Shown here piece after piece: positions 1-11,526 of a stretch of 64,000 nt of DNA (the first letter of the stretch is position 1; each line of letters starts with the position of its first letter). A program made the position numbers and the translations under genes. The DNA comes from Paramyrothecium sp. XJ0827 (Eukaryota; Ascomycota; Sordariomycetes; Hypocreales; Stachybotryaceae): the NCBI GenBank assembly GCA_020881915.1, contig JAJFPB010000008.1:186001-250000 (forward strand), given 5' to 3'. The notes under the pieces are model-generated. The model did not search any database, was not told the origin of the DNA, and saw only the letters and a program-made list of their open reading frames with translations.

Positions 1-747
1 ACCATCCAGCTCCCCAGGTAGCAAGGGTTTCGGTATCTGTGCTCGGGGAGCGATGCGGGGAGACGGCGATTGTGTGTCACACGACGTGGGTTGTATAGCG
101 ACTTCAGCCGAGAGCTGGGCAGGAGCGGATGGACGGTGGAAGAGGACGATGCGGCGCGATCATATTCCTCGGGGACGGAGCTGGGTCAAGACAAAGCTGC
201 CAGAGCTGCACCGGCTGGCCTTTGTTATTGGCGTTTACCTTAAAACTCGGCTGGGTTAGCATAGGGAGCAACTAAGGTTGGATGTCTTGCGTGTCTCTCA
301 CAATTTCCCAGGCGATGTGGCTAGTGGGCCCCCGGCCTGGTTTGAGGCATGATGATCAAACGGGCAATCTCCCGCACTATGCCGATGCCGCGAGTGCCCT
401 GCCCGCGCACAGTGCGCATGCCTGACACGCGGCGCTCAGCCACAGACGGACCTGGGAGCAAGGGCCCGCCGAGCGGCTCAACGAACCGACGCCCAGACCT
501 GTGACGCAGGTCGCTGAGGGACCCCCCTGCACTCCACCGGCTGCGCTACAACCACTGGAGTGGTGCTAAATTTGTACTGTGCTTGAACGTTGGAGCTACG
601 AATAAGCGGGTCGCCGCGGTCGTATATGGGGAGCTTCTTACACCATGACTTTACACGACGGATCTTGCCTCTCGATATAATTCAACCTCATACCGTACCT
701 CGTATTGAGCCGCTCCGCCACCCCCTCGTGAGCAAAACCCCAGAAAT
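1..747. other. Intergenic, no supported gene
   Basis: No reading frame here has coding character. The longest open frame at the left edge, 68 codons at 53-259, has mixed codon use and no recognisable motif. The segment from about 360 to 560 is GC-rich. The last 100 bases probably hold the promoter and leader of the small gene that starts at 748. No RNA gene was recognised. Confidence 0.6.
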
Positions 748-1301
748 ATGAACACGGTGAGTCTCCTGCCAATCTGATGGGTCTTCGTGCTAACTCAATC
801 CAAGGTCAAGTCGTTTTGGTTCGTGTCCGCCGCTTGTTCTCATGCCTGGATTGCTACTGACCGCACGGTGAATTAGGCTCGGCTGGGGCGCCGTGACTGT
901 TGGTATGTACCGGAGCACTGCCTCGTGTTTGCAATGCAGCTAACGAGCCGCCGCGCACAGCTGGAGTCGGGTCCTACATCTTCGCCAAGCGCCAGGTCAA
1001 CGCCGACCGCAAGGCCAAGCTGGAGGAGATGCGCAGGAAGAGGCAGATGAACCACTCGATGGAGTACGGCGACAACGTCCCGAGCCAGCCCCTGACCTCG
1101 TCGGCGATGGGCGGCAGCGAATCCTACGGCGCAGACCCGGCGCGGACCGACTCGGCCGGCTCGCCCAGCCAGGAGGCCAGCGGCGGCGACCCGGCACCGA
1201 CGAGACATGCGCCGGCGACCGAGGCGCAGCGGGTGGAAGAGAAGAGCAAGTACGAAAGCAGTGTGCCGTACCGGAGCAGGAGGGGCGATCGGTTCTCGTG
1301 A
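748..1301 (+). CDS. Small DUF4748-like single-pass membrane protein
   Basis: I model four exons: 748-756, 805-818, 877-902 and 961-1301, giving 129 residues. The joined N-terminus reads MNTVKSFWLGWGAVTVAG and then VGSYIFAKRQVNADRK. That is a short hydrophobic segment (about residues 8-24) followed by a strongly basic helix (about 25-45), as in the small eukaryotic DUF4748 family. The remaining 85 residues are polar, Ser/Pro/Glu-rich and probably disordered. The two first coding exons are only 9 and 14 nt. They were chosen because phases match throughout and each intron has a branch-like CTAAC or CTGAC near its 3' end. Donors are GTGAGT, GTTCGT and GTATGT. The family function is unknown; a mitochondrial or ER membrane location is an inference from the hydrophobic-basic layout. 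A start only in the last exon would lose the membrane segment. Confidence 0.6.
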
Positions 1302-1755
1302 AGCCCGAGGGAGGCTTCGATACCTTTCCCATTGCGATTGCAGTGTTGGATGCTTGTACATACTCGAGACTGAATCATTGTTCAGGGAGTACATGCGACA
1401 TTGGTCACTTGCATGTGCAGCTTAGCTCATACCCCATCAGCCTTCCTCCACCCTCGATGAGCATCCCCTTGCCCAGACCCATGTGCAATGTAACGACCTC
1501 ACTAGCGACTGTACGGATAGATTATAGACTGTTTGTTTGTCATTTGTGTGCATCTCAACGTCGGAAAGGGTTTTGACTGTCAACTTTTCGATATGGTACG
1601 ATTGTTGGGCAGTCCTCGCTGTGATTGGACGGCGCGTTGATGCCCCACCTAAACGCACCCGACTCGAAGCTTGGCTTGGCCAGGCAGCTTCAGTACCACT
1701 TCCAACATCGTCTCGTCTCGAGCTCTCCCGCCCGGCATCAGCTCCCGCCTTCACA
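1302..1755. other. Intergenic between the DUF4748-like gene and the CID/RS gene
   Basis: This holds the 3' end of the upstream small gene and the promoter and leader of the CID/RS protein gene. Bases 1690-1755 on the plus strand are pyrimidine-rich, typical of fungal leaders. No further gene is supported. Confidence 0.5.
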
Positions 1756-3386
1756 ATGGCGAGCCCCGAACTCGCCATCGCCAAGGCCGCCCTCTCCGCC
1801 TCGCTCTTCCGCTCCGATCCCACCTCCCTCGGCCGGCCCGCCGTCGACGGCTTCTTCTCGCTCCTAGCATCCACAGTCACCCGCTGCTCGCGCGACAACG
1901 TTCAGGTTTGCTCCATTGGCCGATGTTCCTTGCTTTTGCCCTGATGGCAGTCATGGCTAAACTCTCCATCTTCTCGCAGAAATGCAAGGCCTGGATCGTC
2001 GATAACGTGGTGCATTCCCCGGCCCGCACGGCCGCGCTCGGCAAGTTCCTCGTAGCGCTCTCGAAGAGCTCTGTAGATGATGGCCAGCGACCGAGCGCCA
2101 AGAGGAAAAGGCTGCACGTTCTGTACGTACTCAACGATGTTCTTTTCCACGTCGTCGTGCGGCAAGAGAACGCTGGGTTTCCGGTGTTGCTGGAGCCATT
2201 CCTGCCCGCTCTGGTCGCCAGCGTCGGTGCTTTCGACAAGTGTCCCAAGCACAAGAACAAGTTGGAGAGCCTGATAGGTCTATGGGGAGAGAAGCGGTAC
2301 TTCTCCTCGGATACGGCATCGCAACTCCAGGACGCCGCCGCAACTGGCTCCATAGCTCCCTCGGCCACGGGCTCGCTGGCGGCGACCTCGATCAAACTCG
2401 CCAAAGACGCGCCATTTGTCCTCCCCTCCATGCACGGTGACTCTTCCACCCAATGGTACGACCTCCCCGCAGCGACATGGCTCCCTCACCTGACCCCGAA
2501 CTCGACCAAGGCCATGCAGCCCAGCCTCATCCGCCCGATCCAGCTGGCCTCGGGCCCTGCAAGCAATGCTCTCGCCGGCGCTGTCAAGGATCTGCTGTCA
2601 GACGTCGAGCGCTTGTTTTCCAAGGAGAGGAATTGGGAGGATGACCCTTTCGGGGATATCGATGAGTTAGGTGAGAAGGTCGTCCTTGATGAAATTACCG
2701 GTGAGGTCATTGGTGGAGAGACGTACTACGGCTGGTCACGCCAGTTTTGCGAAAAGATGAAGGCACGAAGGGACCGCGCCAAGCGTGGTGATGCATCCAG
2801 AGACCATTCTCGTTCCCGCTCCCGTAGTTGGGACTCGCGCGGACGGTCCTCTCGGAGCCCCTCACCACCGGCATTCAAGCGCCGCCGGGTGTCCACGCAC
2901 TCCAGGAGCCGCAGCCGTGGTCGTGATAGATCCTACAGTCGAAGCCGCAGCCGCAGCCGCAGTCGCAGTCGCAGCCACAGCGCAAACGGCCGGAACAGAT
3001 CCAACCACCGTCGCTCGCTGAGCAGGTCTGCCTCTCCACCACGCAGAGGATTTGGCTATGCCAATGATGCTCCCCCATACCCATCAGCCAGACCCGGCAA
3101 CCTGCCTGTACCGCCTCCACCCCCTGGCATGCCCCCTATCCCTCCTCCGGGGGACTTCCCCATACCGCCTCCGCCGGTTGGGTATCAAGGTCCATGGCCG
3201 CCGCCGCCGCCCCCTCCACCTGGAGGGTTCCCGCAGGGCTGGGCACCGAATCCCGGCATGCTACCCCAGATGATGGGCGCGTGGGTCCCTCCGCCTCCGC
3301 CACCGCAACCGTACAACTACGGCAGAGGCGGCGGCGGGTTCAGAGGACGCGGACGGGGCGGTCACGATCGTGGCCGAGGCTGGTGA
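1756..3386 (+). CDS. CID-domain, RS-rich RNA-processing protein (CHERP/SR140-related)
   Basis: Two exons, 1756-1905 and 1980-3386, encode 518 residues; the 74-nt intron is in phase 0. Residues about 1-150 match the CID fold, an all-helical domain that binds the phosphorylated RNA polymerase II C-terminal domain; the stretch HVLYVLNDVLFH is typical of its central helices. Around residues 270-320 there is an acidic segment with DPFGDIDELG and GETYYGWSRQF. It is followed by an Arg/Ser domain (about 324-407), a proline-rich stretch with many PPPPP runs (about 424-503) and a short RGG tail. The architecture points to a nuclear role coupling transcription to splicing or 3'-end formation. Metazoan CHERP also has SURP and G-patch domains, which I do not see here. 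Orthology to CHERP is therefore tentative, while the CID plus RS reading is firm. Confidence 0.75.
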
Positions 3387-4150
3387 AAGGCAGACGCGTT
3401 TGTTTTGTACGATACCCCGTGAAATCACGACGTTTATCACTTGAGGTTAGGGGCGCATCATTGCAGGAATATGTAGCAACCTCACATAGACATGAATTTA
3501 TTACCAAGTTAAAAAGAGCATTGTAGAGAAGATCTATCCGATTTGACTTTTTGCTGTGCTGCTCTCGTTATCATCCCTCAAGCAAAGATTCAGAAACCTT
3601 CCCTGGCCGCCGCCCAGCGACATTGTTTGTCTGCGTAGACGAAACCAGCAAGATAAGATATAATATGGCAGACGGGATACAATTTCCTCTCCACTCGTTT
3701 CCTGTACGCCTAGTTGTCCTCGCAAGTCTTCTCTCGACAAGGTTTGAAGGAGAAAGCGAATAGAAGACAAAAGAAAAAAAACGAGAAGAATGAATAGATG
3801 ACGGCAGAAGGACGAAGTAACACGAGGAACGAAAAACAAGACGGGCTTGCACACATTGGTGCTGCCGCCGGTCGCATCTCCAATGTCCAATGAACATCCC
3901 AATCAGTTCTTTTTACCACTACCAAGGAAACCTAGCCTGCGACTGAGCAATGGTTTCTGTGCAGGTCCAACTGATTTCGGTCTTTGATCTAGCACGTCGG
4001 ACATGGCTGGTCAAGCCGGACGGTGGCATCCCGTATCAACGGTAAACCGTAGCCAGGCGGTCATCGTATGCGGCTGTATTTAGGAGATGGCATCGTCGAA
4101 ACAACTGCAGACTAGTCCAGTCTCACCGGCTTCGAATGATCACGCAACAC
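3387..4150. other. Convergent 3' intergenic region
   Basis: This lies between two convergent genes and should contain both 3' untranslated regions. AT-rich patches suitable for polyadenylation occur near 3480-3530 on the plus strand and near 3750-3830. Open frames here are short and without coding bias, so I see no gene. Confidence 0.5.
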
Positions 4151-6370
4151 TCATCGACTCCGCGTGGACCCAACTGAGCTTTGCCGCTCGTGGATGCTGG
4201 GGCGACGGCCGGCATCCTGCAGTTTCAGCGAATCGAGCCGCTTCTGGTTATCTTCCGTTACAGGATCGACCTCGTCGACCCGTGATAGAGCAGCGGCGTT
4301 GTTCCGTGATGGCGCGTCGGCAGCCCCGGTGGTTGCCCTTCGCTGGTTCGCCTTCTCTCCCAGCGCTGCCCATTTCCTTTCCCGCATTGCTTCGCGCGCC
4401 GCGGCGCTGTTCTGCTGCTCGGTGTAGTCGTGCGAGCAGTCGTCAAAGAGCTGGGGGTTAATCTCCATAAACAGCTTCATGGCGTTGTACACCATTCCGT
4501 GAATGGTTCTAGAAGTGGTCAGCGACGATCCCAGCAGGGACCAGGGGGAACGTACCTGTTCCAATGACCCTTTGAGTTTTCGTAGAGGGGCGCAAACATG
4601 ATGGGAAGGATGATTTCTACGTTGTCGCTGACGAGATTGCAAAAGTACTCGTTGTTCCAGAAGTACAGAGCGCGCTCGGCGACCTGGAAGTGAGGACTCG
4701 CCACGGACTTGGCGAGCTGGTGGAACAGGGGCTCCTGGACCTTTGCGAACTCGGCAGGGTCCATGACCTCGAAAATGTCCTCAACCTCGTTCAGGAACAT
4801 GACCTCCTTGGTGCTGTTCACCTTGGGCCAGTAGCGTAGGAGCCCGAGAACAACCTGCGGTCGGGTTAGCAAACGTCAAAGCTTCGGCGGCATCGTGCTT
4901 ACATCTTCGGTGAGTGAGGCGTCCTTTTCCAGAAACTGCACTATGCAGTAGGCGAGTTGAGGATGGTACATGCTCAGGCTCTTAGGCTTGTGCAGGGGAA
5001 GCAGGACGCGGGTCAGGAAAATCTTGTGCTCCTCCTTCAGCGGCAGGGCGAATCCGTTGATGATGGAGCCGAGGATCTCGAGCAGCTCCGCGATGCCGTT
5101 GAACCTCTCGGTCTCGTAGGTGAACTGGAAGAAGACGTTGTTGATGGATCGGCGAATAAATGATCGAAGATTGAGGAATTTGCCGTAGATGCGGTGGAGG
5201 GTGGTCTTCAGGAAGTCCCGTTCTCGCGGGTCCTCGGAGTCGAACAGCTCCAGCAGCTGCAGCACGAAGCTATGGTCGATGTAGGCCTTGGCAATATTGG
5301 TGTTGAAGTCTTGGCTTTCGATGAAGCGGAGGAAGAACTCGTAGACGACCTGGATGTGAGGCCACGCGACCTCCAGAACCGGCTCGTCCTCATCGGGGTC
5401 GAAAGCTTCGCCCTGAAGGTTTATGGGGGGCGGGATTGGTCGAAACAGGTTCTTGGCGAACATGTCGACGACTCGAGGGTACATGGGCTCGGTGATGACT
5501 TGCCTGTTGTTGGCAACGTAGTCGAGCAGCTCATGGAGGGCAAGTCGCTTGATCTCCTTGGATTTCATGTCACCGCTCGCGTCGTTAAAGTCGAAAATGA
5601 CATTGCACTGGTCGATCTTCTGCATGAACAGATCCTGTCGTCGGTTCGGCGGCACCTCGTGGAAGCCGGGGAGTTTCTCCAGCTCTCGGTGGGCAGAAAT
5701 GTCGAAGCGCGATGAATGCTGTCGCCGGGGGGTGCGCAGGCCTTCGGGGATGGCATCGCGGTTGTCATGTCCTCGGCTCCCTAGGAGCAGCTTCGCACCG
5801 GCCTTGGGAGGCGCTAGATCGTGAGGCATCGTCTCCGGGGCGCCGGGAGGAGGGATGTGCTGTAGCCGCGCGGTCAGCATCCAATCGGCAGCAAAGGGGC
5901 AACCGAACCATCACTTACGCCTGGGGTCGGGCTGATGACCACCGACGGGGGCAGCCTTGGGTTAACGTTGCCGCCATTGGGACTTGAGGTACCGCCTAGC
6001 GAGCCGAAGCGGTCAGGTGGGTTTCCCGGCTGCGAAACATTGGAAAGATTCGAAGGCTGGTTGGTCGTACCATGATCTTGGCCGAGGCCCGCAGCATTGG
6101 AAGGCAATGGCTTGTTGCGAGCATCGTTGAGCGTCGAGGTTGATGACGTAGGGGTCAGGACGGGGGACTGCGTGGACGAGTCTCGAGACGAAGGCGAGGC
6201 GGTGCCATCTTTGGAATCCTTCTTGTTCTTGGAAGACTTGCTGGAGTCCTTGCTGCCTCGGAACTGGGAGGAGATGGCCTGGTCAGCTGGGAACACGGGT
6301 GGTGCAGGGGGTGTTAAGGGCTCGGGGCCGGACAACTCACGCTCCTAAATTTGTTCCCGAATTGCTTCAT
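4151..6370 (-). CDS. rts1: PP2A regulatory subunit B56 family (Rts1/Par1-like)
   Basis: Five exons on the minus strand (6341-6370, 5919-6263, 4903-5859, 4556-4854, 4151-4508) join in phase to 662 residues. The protein begins [10 protein letters not shown]. It continues through about 160 residues of low-complexity Ser/Thr/Pro/Asn sequence and then the B56 HEAT-like domain, from about residue 180 ([13 protein letters not shown]) to about 570. Recognisable B56 landmarks are [41 protein letters not shown] and ALYFWNNEY. The C-terminal 90 residues are charged and probably disordered. B56 subunits direct the PP2A catalytic core to substrates carrying LxxIxE motifs; fungal members act in stress response, septation and chromosome cohesion. 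The first coding exon is only 30 nt, which makes the exact start slightly less certain than the rest. It shares a 1.4 kb divergent promoter with the TFIIIC gene. Confidence 0.93.
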
Positions 6371-7783
6371 CTTGCCTGATAGCTGGCTATCCGACATTTG
6401 TTAGACGAAGGCGTTGCGCGAGAGATGATGGCTGGTGGGGTAGTTTCGGGGAGAGGAGGGGGTCATCAGGCTGCGGATGGGCTAAGGAGAGCTGTGAACG
6501 GATCGTTACCTGGTCCGGTGACAGAGAGCGAATCGCGGGAGTTGGGATCTCGTCGAGGCACGGGCGTGAGAGGAGGCTGCTATCGTCGTGCTGAGGTTGG
6601 TGCGCCGGAAGAGGAGCTTGCGGGAGAACGGGCGGCAGGCTCAGGGTGTCTCTTCGTGTCGGCACCCGAGCCAGAGACGCGGGTTCGAGGTGGGCAGGGG
6701 TGCCCGTTGAGAGGCGACGGCCGGAGCGAGGCTGCGAGTAAGGAGCGGCGAGATCAGCACTGAACCAGCCAGGCTCAATTGTGAACGATCAACGGGGACG
6801 AGGCAGTGTGGCGATGGTGAAGAGGCGGGCGGTGTCGCTGTCGTGGTCGAAGGTTGATGGAATGGGGCGTCGGGGACGGTTGGAGGTGACGCGCGGGAAG
6901 CCAGACGATGGATTGCGGGCAGTGGGCTGGGCTGAGCTGGGCTGGCTGGGCTGGGCTGGGGGCTCGAGGTACCTGAGCGGAGGGTGCTGGGCGGTGAAAT
7001 CAGCCGTTGCTGCTGGCCGGCGGCGACGTCTGGTCCGGTACCTGTGGTCGCGGGGAGTTTGAGTCCCGGGTCCCAGCGCACCGTGTTTTTGGTATGGCGG
7101 TACCTGAGATGGATCCAGGGTTGTCGATAGGGTACGGCCGGGGGCCTGTCAGGGGGATGGCGCCGGCCGCACTGTGACGGTACCGAGTGGGTGGTTTGGC
7201 GAGAGGCAACGGCCAGATGATTCGATGAAGAGGCGGCGGCATTAACCACTAGGCCGAGCTTATGCAGGATGCAGCTCGTGGAGCTATGTGCTGGAAGAAG
7301 GCACTAAAGGAAGCTCTGTAATTCTTACGGAGTGAAGCAACTGCTTCAAGGAATACGCCCATCGACCGCGATGGCTGTTTATGAATGGCACACATGGCAA
7401 ATGGATCTGGCGAACCGCCGGCCCTCGAGGTTCGGCACTTTCCACCTTTTTTCTAGATTCGTCGTTGATGCTTCTTTGCAGTACACCGTGCGCATGCACT
7501 GTACACGACTCCAGACAATCAAATTCTTGAGACTGAAGCTTGTTGTTCGTTCACGACCTAACATGATATCATTGTGACAATGCGACTTTGCTGGGCCTCT
7601 GAGAAACGTGCAGATTAAAGGAGGTGCTTGGGCCGTGGAAATCAACCAATCTCCACAAGACTACACATTGCGACACCCTAGCAACCGCACCCATATTCAT
7701 TGATCCTAACTCAACATATACAGGTCGAGATCAAAATCAGGCTGATGCGCAGTCATTCACCCTGACGAGGCCCATCTCCCAGC
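6371..7783. promoter_or_regulatory. Divergent promoter between rts1-like and tfc1-like genes
   Basis: The rts1-like gene is transcribed leftwards and the TFIIIC gene rightwards from this 1.4 kb region. The minus strand from about 6400 to 7240 is pyrimidine-rich, Pro/Ser-coding in translation and stop-poor, as expected for a long leader. It contains a GGCTG-type repeat at 6924-6961 and four copies of GGTACC between 6967 and 7184. Open frames such as the 202-codon one at 6641-7249 on the minus strand are low-complexity and not credible as a gene. Confidence 0.5.
6924..6961. repeat. Degenerate GGCTG pentanucleotide repeat
   Basis: The plus strand reads as imperfect repeats of GGGCT/GGCTG units for about 38 bases. 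It lies in the non-coding divergent promoter region. Confidence 0.7.
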
Positions 7784-9689
7784 ATGGACTCGCCATCCCA
7801 GGATACTGCGATTCCAGCTGAGCTCACGCCGCCTCCGGCCAATGTCCCTGCTGTAGCCGCTCGGCCTGCGTCGCAGAAGTTCGCGCCAAAGTACACCATA
7901 CCGTCGAGGGAACTGGGCGCCGTAGAAATACCCGCCGTGGTCCAAGATGTCGACCGCGCCGTCAAAGCCTTTGGGCGCGTGCCCTCACTGAGACATGTAA
8001 GTCTGGCTTGCACGGCGCCCGCACACACCTTGCCTGACCTTTGCGTAGGCCTTGGATCCCGCGAGGGCCTCCATACCGCTGTACCTCAACCCAGAGAGCC
8101 CCTTCTGCAAGCCAATCATGTCCCACAATGCGCGCTCTCACAACGTGGTGCTCAAGGTCACGGTGCCCAAGAGGACCGGCAGGAAGAGGAAGAGGGGCCT
8201 CGACGGGCCGTGGCAGGGTGACGTCGATGTCTCTCCACCCGACGACCATGCTGCCGATGGGGCCAACATTTGCTCGGTCGCGAGGCTGGATGATCCAGGT
8301 CTTCTGAGACGTAAGCTCGAAGACAACGTAGGCAAGTACCAAGTCGAGGTTGCGGGGACGATCAAGCACACCCATCGCTTCCGAGGCTTGGCCGACTTTT
8401 ACTGGGACATGTCAAACTCGTCGTTTGCTCAACGCTACGTTGATCAGGTGCTCCCTGGGGACGGTACGACACCACAAGACGCAAGACGTACGCCTGCTAA
8501 CGACTGGACAGTTGACCAGCTGAAGCAGTTCAAGTTTACGCCGGGAACCGACCCCGGGCCCAACGTAGACATCATCCCTCCACCCATCTTCACGCACAGA
8601 AGCCTTCCGTTCAACTACTTTTACTCGCAGAACCCCTACGTGAGGAACACCGAGGATGGTGGGACGGTCAATCTTACTGCTGTCAAGCAGGTCGGCTACT
8701 TCATCGGCGCCGAGGATCCTACACCAGACGGCCCGCAGCTTCCACCGGACATGGCCGACCTGCGAACGGTTGAAGTCATTGCTCAGCTCGAGGAAGCCTT
8801 TCAGGATAGGCCTGTGTGGACTCGCCGGTCTTTGCTTAACCACCTGGGCGGCAAGCTGCGAAACTGGAACGAGCTGAAGAAGTACCTCAACTACGTTGCC
8901 TACCAGTTTAAGGGTGGTCCGTGGAGGGATGGAGTCGTCCCATACGGCGTCGATCCAAGGACGGACCCTAAATACCGCGTCTACCAGACCCTAATGTTCA
9001 AGCTGCCTAAGCAGAAGCGGGCTCAACAAGGCCAAAGCTGGAGGTCGTTGCGCAAGGCCCAGATGGGGCCCACCAAGGAGTTCAACGAGGAGCTGTCCGA
9101 GAGCCACATCTTCGATGGCGAGACGTATCACACGGACGGCAAGGTCTGGCAGGTGTGCGACATTACCGACCCGCTGCTCAAGGAGCTCTTCGAGAACGCT
9201 GAGATACGGCCGACGTGGGACATTGGCAGCGGGTGGTTCCACGGCGGCCTGTGGGCCAAGACCAAGGCAATCATGAAGACAAAGTTGGTTGCCATCCAGT
9301 TTGGCCGGCGCCTGACGAAGGACGACTTTGCTCCCACGCTCCAATTCGGGGACAGGACGCCGGTCCGGACGACGTCTTCGACCAACTACCACCTGCCACT
9401 GCCGAATCTCGACCTGACCCACGAGGAGCTGACGCTTCTGCGCGGCAAGGAGCCGTCCAAGAAGTCAAAGAACAAGGGCTACAGCGTGAGGATACGCGAC
9501 CAGACCAAGAGCTCCAGCAAGGCGCCGGAGTCGTCCGTCGCACCCGAGGCTCAAGAAATGGACGAGCTGGATGGCTCCGACTCGGACAACGCAGACAGCG
9601 GCAGCGGCAGCGAAGTTGAGGAGTATGCAGAGGGGGAGGATGATACCCACGTGCGATTCGATTCCGAAGAGATGTACGAAGCAGACTAG
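7784..9689 (+). CDS. sfc1: RNA polymerase III transcription factor TFIIIC subunit Tfc1/Sfc1 (GTF3C5-like)
   Basis: Two exons, 7784-7996 and 8049-9689, separated by a 52-nt phase-0 intron, give 617 residues. The N-terminal third contains the dimerisation-type region with RELGAVEIPAVVQDVDRA and SIPLYLNPESPFCKPIMS. The middle holds the conserved segment LPFNYFYSQNPYV and the DNA-binding-type region RPVWTRRSLLNHLGGKLRNW. The C-terminus is acidic and Ser/Asp/Glu-rich over its last 50 residues. In yeast, Tfc1 (tau95) is part of the tauA lobe of TFIIIC and contacts the A-box of tRNA genes; the acidic tail is a known feature of the family. The match in order and spacing of these segments makes the identification strong. 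It is nuclear by family. No unusual features were seen. Confidence 0.92.
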
Positions 9690-9970
9690 TAGGTAGACCT
9701 GCAACAGACCGGTGGACTCGACGAATGCAACCACCGCATCTTCGTTGCTCGGTACTTTAGGTGCTGGCGGTAGAGCCTGCACACGGCCAGCTGGCACAAG
9801 TGGCCCTACACCTGCACTGCACCCTATGTACTTTGACTCGTGACTCCCTACTTTTTCCTCTGCCATCAACTACATCTCTCGTTCGATCCAGACCTGGCAA
9901 TACGGCACTGCTCTCCATCCCAAGTTTCGCTTCATCACCCTCGCAGTACTGAAACTTTCGTCCATTCGGC

Positions 9971-11048
9971 ATGTCATCCCATGGCACGTACCAACAGTGG
10001 TGGTGCCGGCCGTGCAACAGCCTCTTCCCATCCTGGGAAGATCTGAGGCAGCACAAGCGGCAGATGCGTCTACAGGGCGCACGTCAGCACGTCTGCTGCC
10101 CATTTTGCGGGCTAGATTTCGTCGACGAAGAGGCTGAACTCAGGCATATCGAGCAGGTAAGGCAGGCCTTTGCCCACACCCATCCCTGCTAACACTGTAA
10201 GAACCACGGAAAACAACAAGTGCTCGAGTGCCCCGGCTGCAGGAGTGGTCCTTTCGAGCGTCTTGGGGGTCTCATGGGACATATCGAGAACAACGAGTGC
10301 CCTCGCCTGAGCGTGGACCGGCTCGACCACATGCGCGAGCACAAGATGTCATTCACGAAGCAGCTCCAAGAGTTGACCCAACAATCGGTCAAGAACGATT
10401 ACTCGAGTTTCCTGGCAGGCGTGGAGCCAACCGTCCCGCAGCAGGATTGGACGATGGGAAGCACATCAGCGCAAGGTCCGCCTCAACCTGCAGCTTCTAC
10501 CTCGTCAAATGGCATTGGAGATGGCTGGGGCGGCCAAGCTAGTAATTCGGAAACCACATTCATGACAAGCATACGGTTTCATGGTCTGGACCCTGATCAC
10601 CCGGATCATCCGGCATTCAACATCAGCCGGTTCTACTGTGCTTTTTCCGAAAAATACCATTGCCCAAAGCCCCTGTGCACGTACGTAACTTGTCCCCGCG
10701 CTCTGCGCAAGACTGACTGTTGGCAGGAAGGGTTTTGCTCGTGAGGGTAGGCTGAAGGCTCACCTCCGGTCTGAAGCACATGGCGGTCGTACCTATCGGT
10801 GCCCATACTGTCAGGACTCGTTCAAGTCACTCACGGCCATTACCCAGCATGCCGAATCCGCCGGGGTCCGATGCAGGCTTCGCGACACCGACAGCTTTGA
10901 CACTTTCATAGACCAGCTCACAGCGGGCCTTGTGGAGGTTGTGGAGGGGTGTCACGACGATGGAAGCCCCATGTATCGGGTCACCGAGAAAGCGCGGGAG
11001 GTGCTCGCCAGGCCGATGGCTTCACAAAAGGAGAACCAGCCTCTATGA
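9971..11048 (+). CDS. C2H2 zinc-finger protein
   Basis: Three exons (9971-10156, 10202-10680, 10727-11048) join in phase to 328 residues. The N-terminus has a finger-like C-x2-C unit (WWCRPCNSLFPSWEDLRQHK), then CPFCGLDFVDEEAELRHIEQ and a third C-x2-C unit, CPGCRSGPFERLGGLMGHIE. A linker of about 110 polar residues follows. The C-terminal part carries further Cys/His pairs in YHCPKPLC, where a finger is completed across the second splice junction, and TYRCPYCQDSFKSLTAITQH. This arrangement occurs in a group of uncharacterised Pezizomycotina C2H2 proteins. DNA or RNA binding is inferred from the fingers alone, and no target can be named. The last intron splits a finger, so skipping it would truncate that finger. 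Confidence 0.8.
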
Positions 11049-11526
11049 ACGGCAGGCCGGCGATGGTTGCAAGTCAATGGATGGATTTAGGAGATGCAAA
11101 ATGGCATGGTTTCGAGATAGCTTATTTAGATTGCTCACGACATTCACGGCCCCCTAAGCAGGCCGCAGCCGAAATGGGCAACAAATCAATAGTCGCTGCG
11201 TGTGTCTCGACCTGACCCCTGCCCCCAATGTGAAGCTCCCTGCAACCAGTGCGAATTGTTGTCCCGTGTCTTGGAATGGACCCTGGCTCCGCCTCACCCC
11301 TGATGACCTAAGCCTGCAACTGCCACTCCGAAACTCCGCTACCTGTCAGATAAGAAACGACTGCACTCCAACTTCTTTCCGCACTGCATCGCCAAAATCG
11401 ACTTGTGGTTGTCGCCGTCAAGTCCCGCCCGCCCGCCACCCTCTGCTGCTCGCTGTAGATGGCCGCGGTGAAATAGGCTTTATCCTGGGGCGGCTGCACA
11501 ACCGGGAAGCTCTGGAATTCTAGGGC
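11049..11526. other. Intergenic upstream of the DHHC gene
   Basis: Contains the 3' end of the zinc-finger gene and the promoter of the palmitoyltransferase gene. No coding sequence is supported. Confidence 0.5.

Noticed and set aside
6641..7249. 202-codon minus-strand frame in the rts1/tfc1 promoter
   Set aside because: Pro/Ser/Thr-rich low complexity from a pyrimidine-rich leader; no conserved segment and overlapping repeats.
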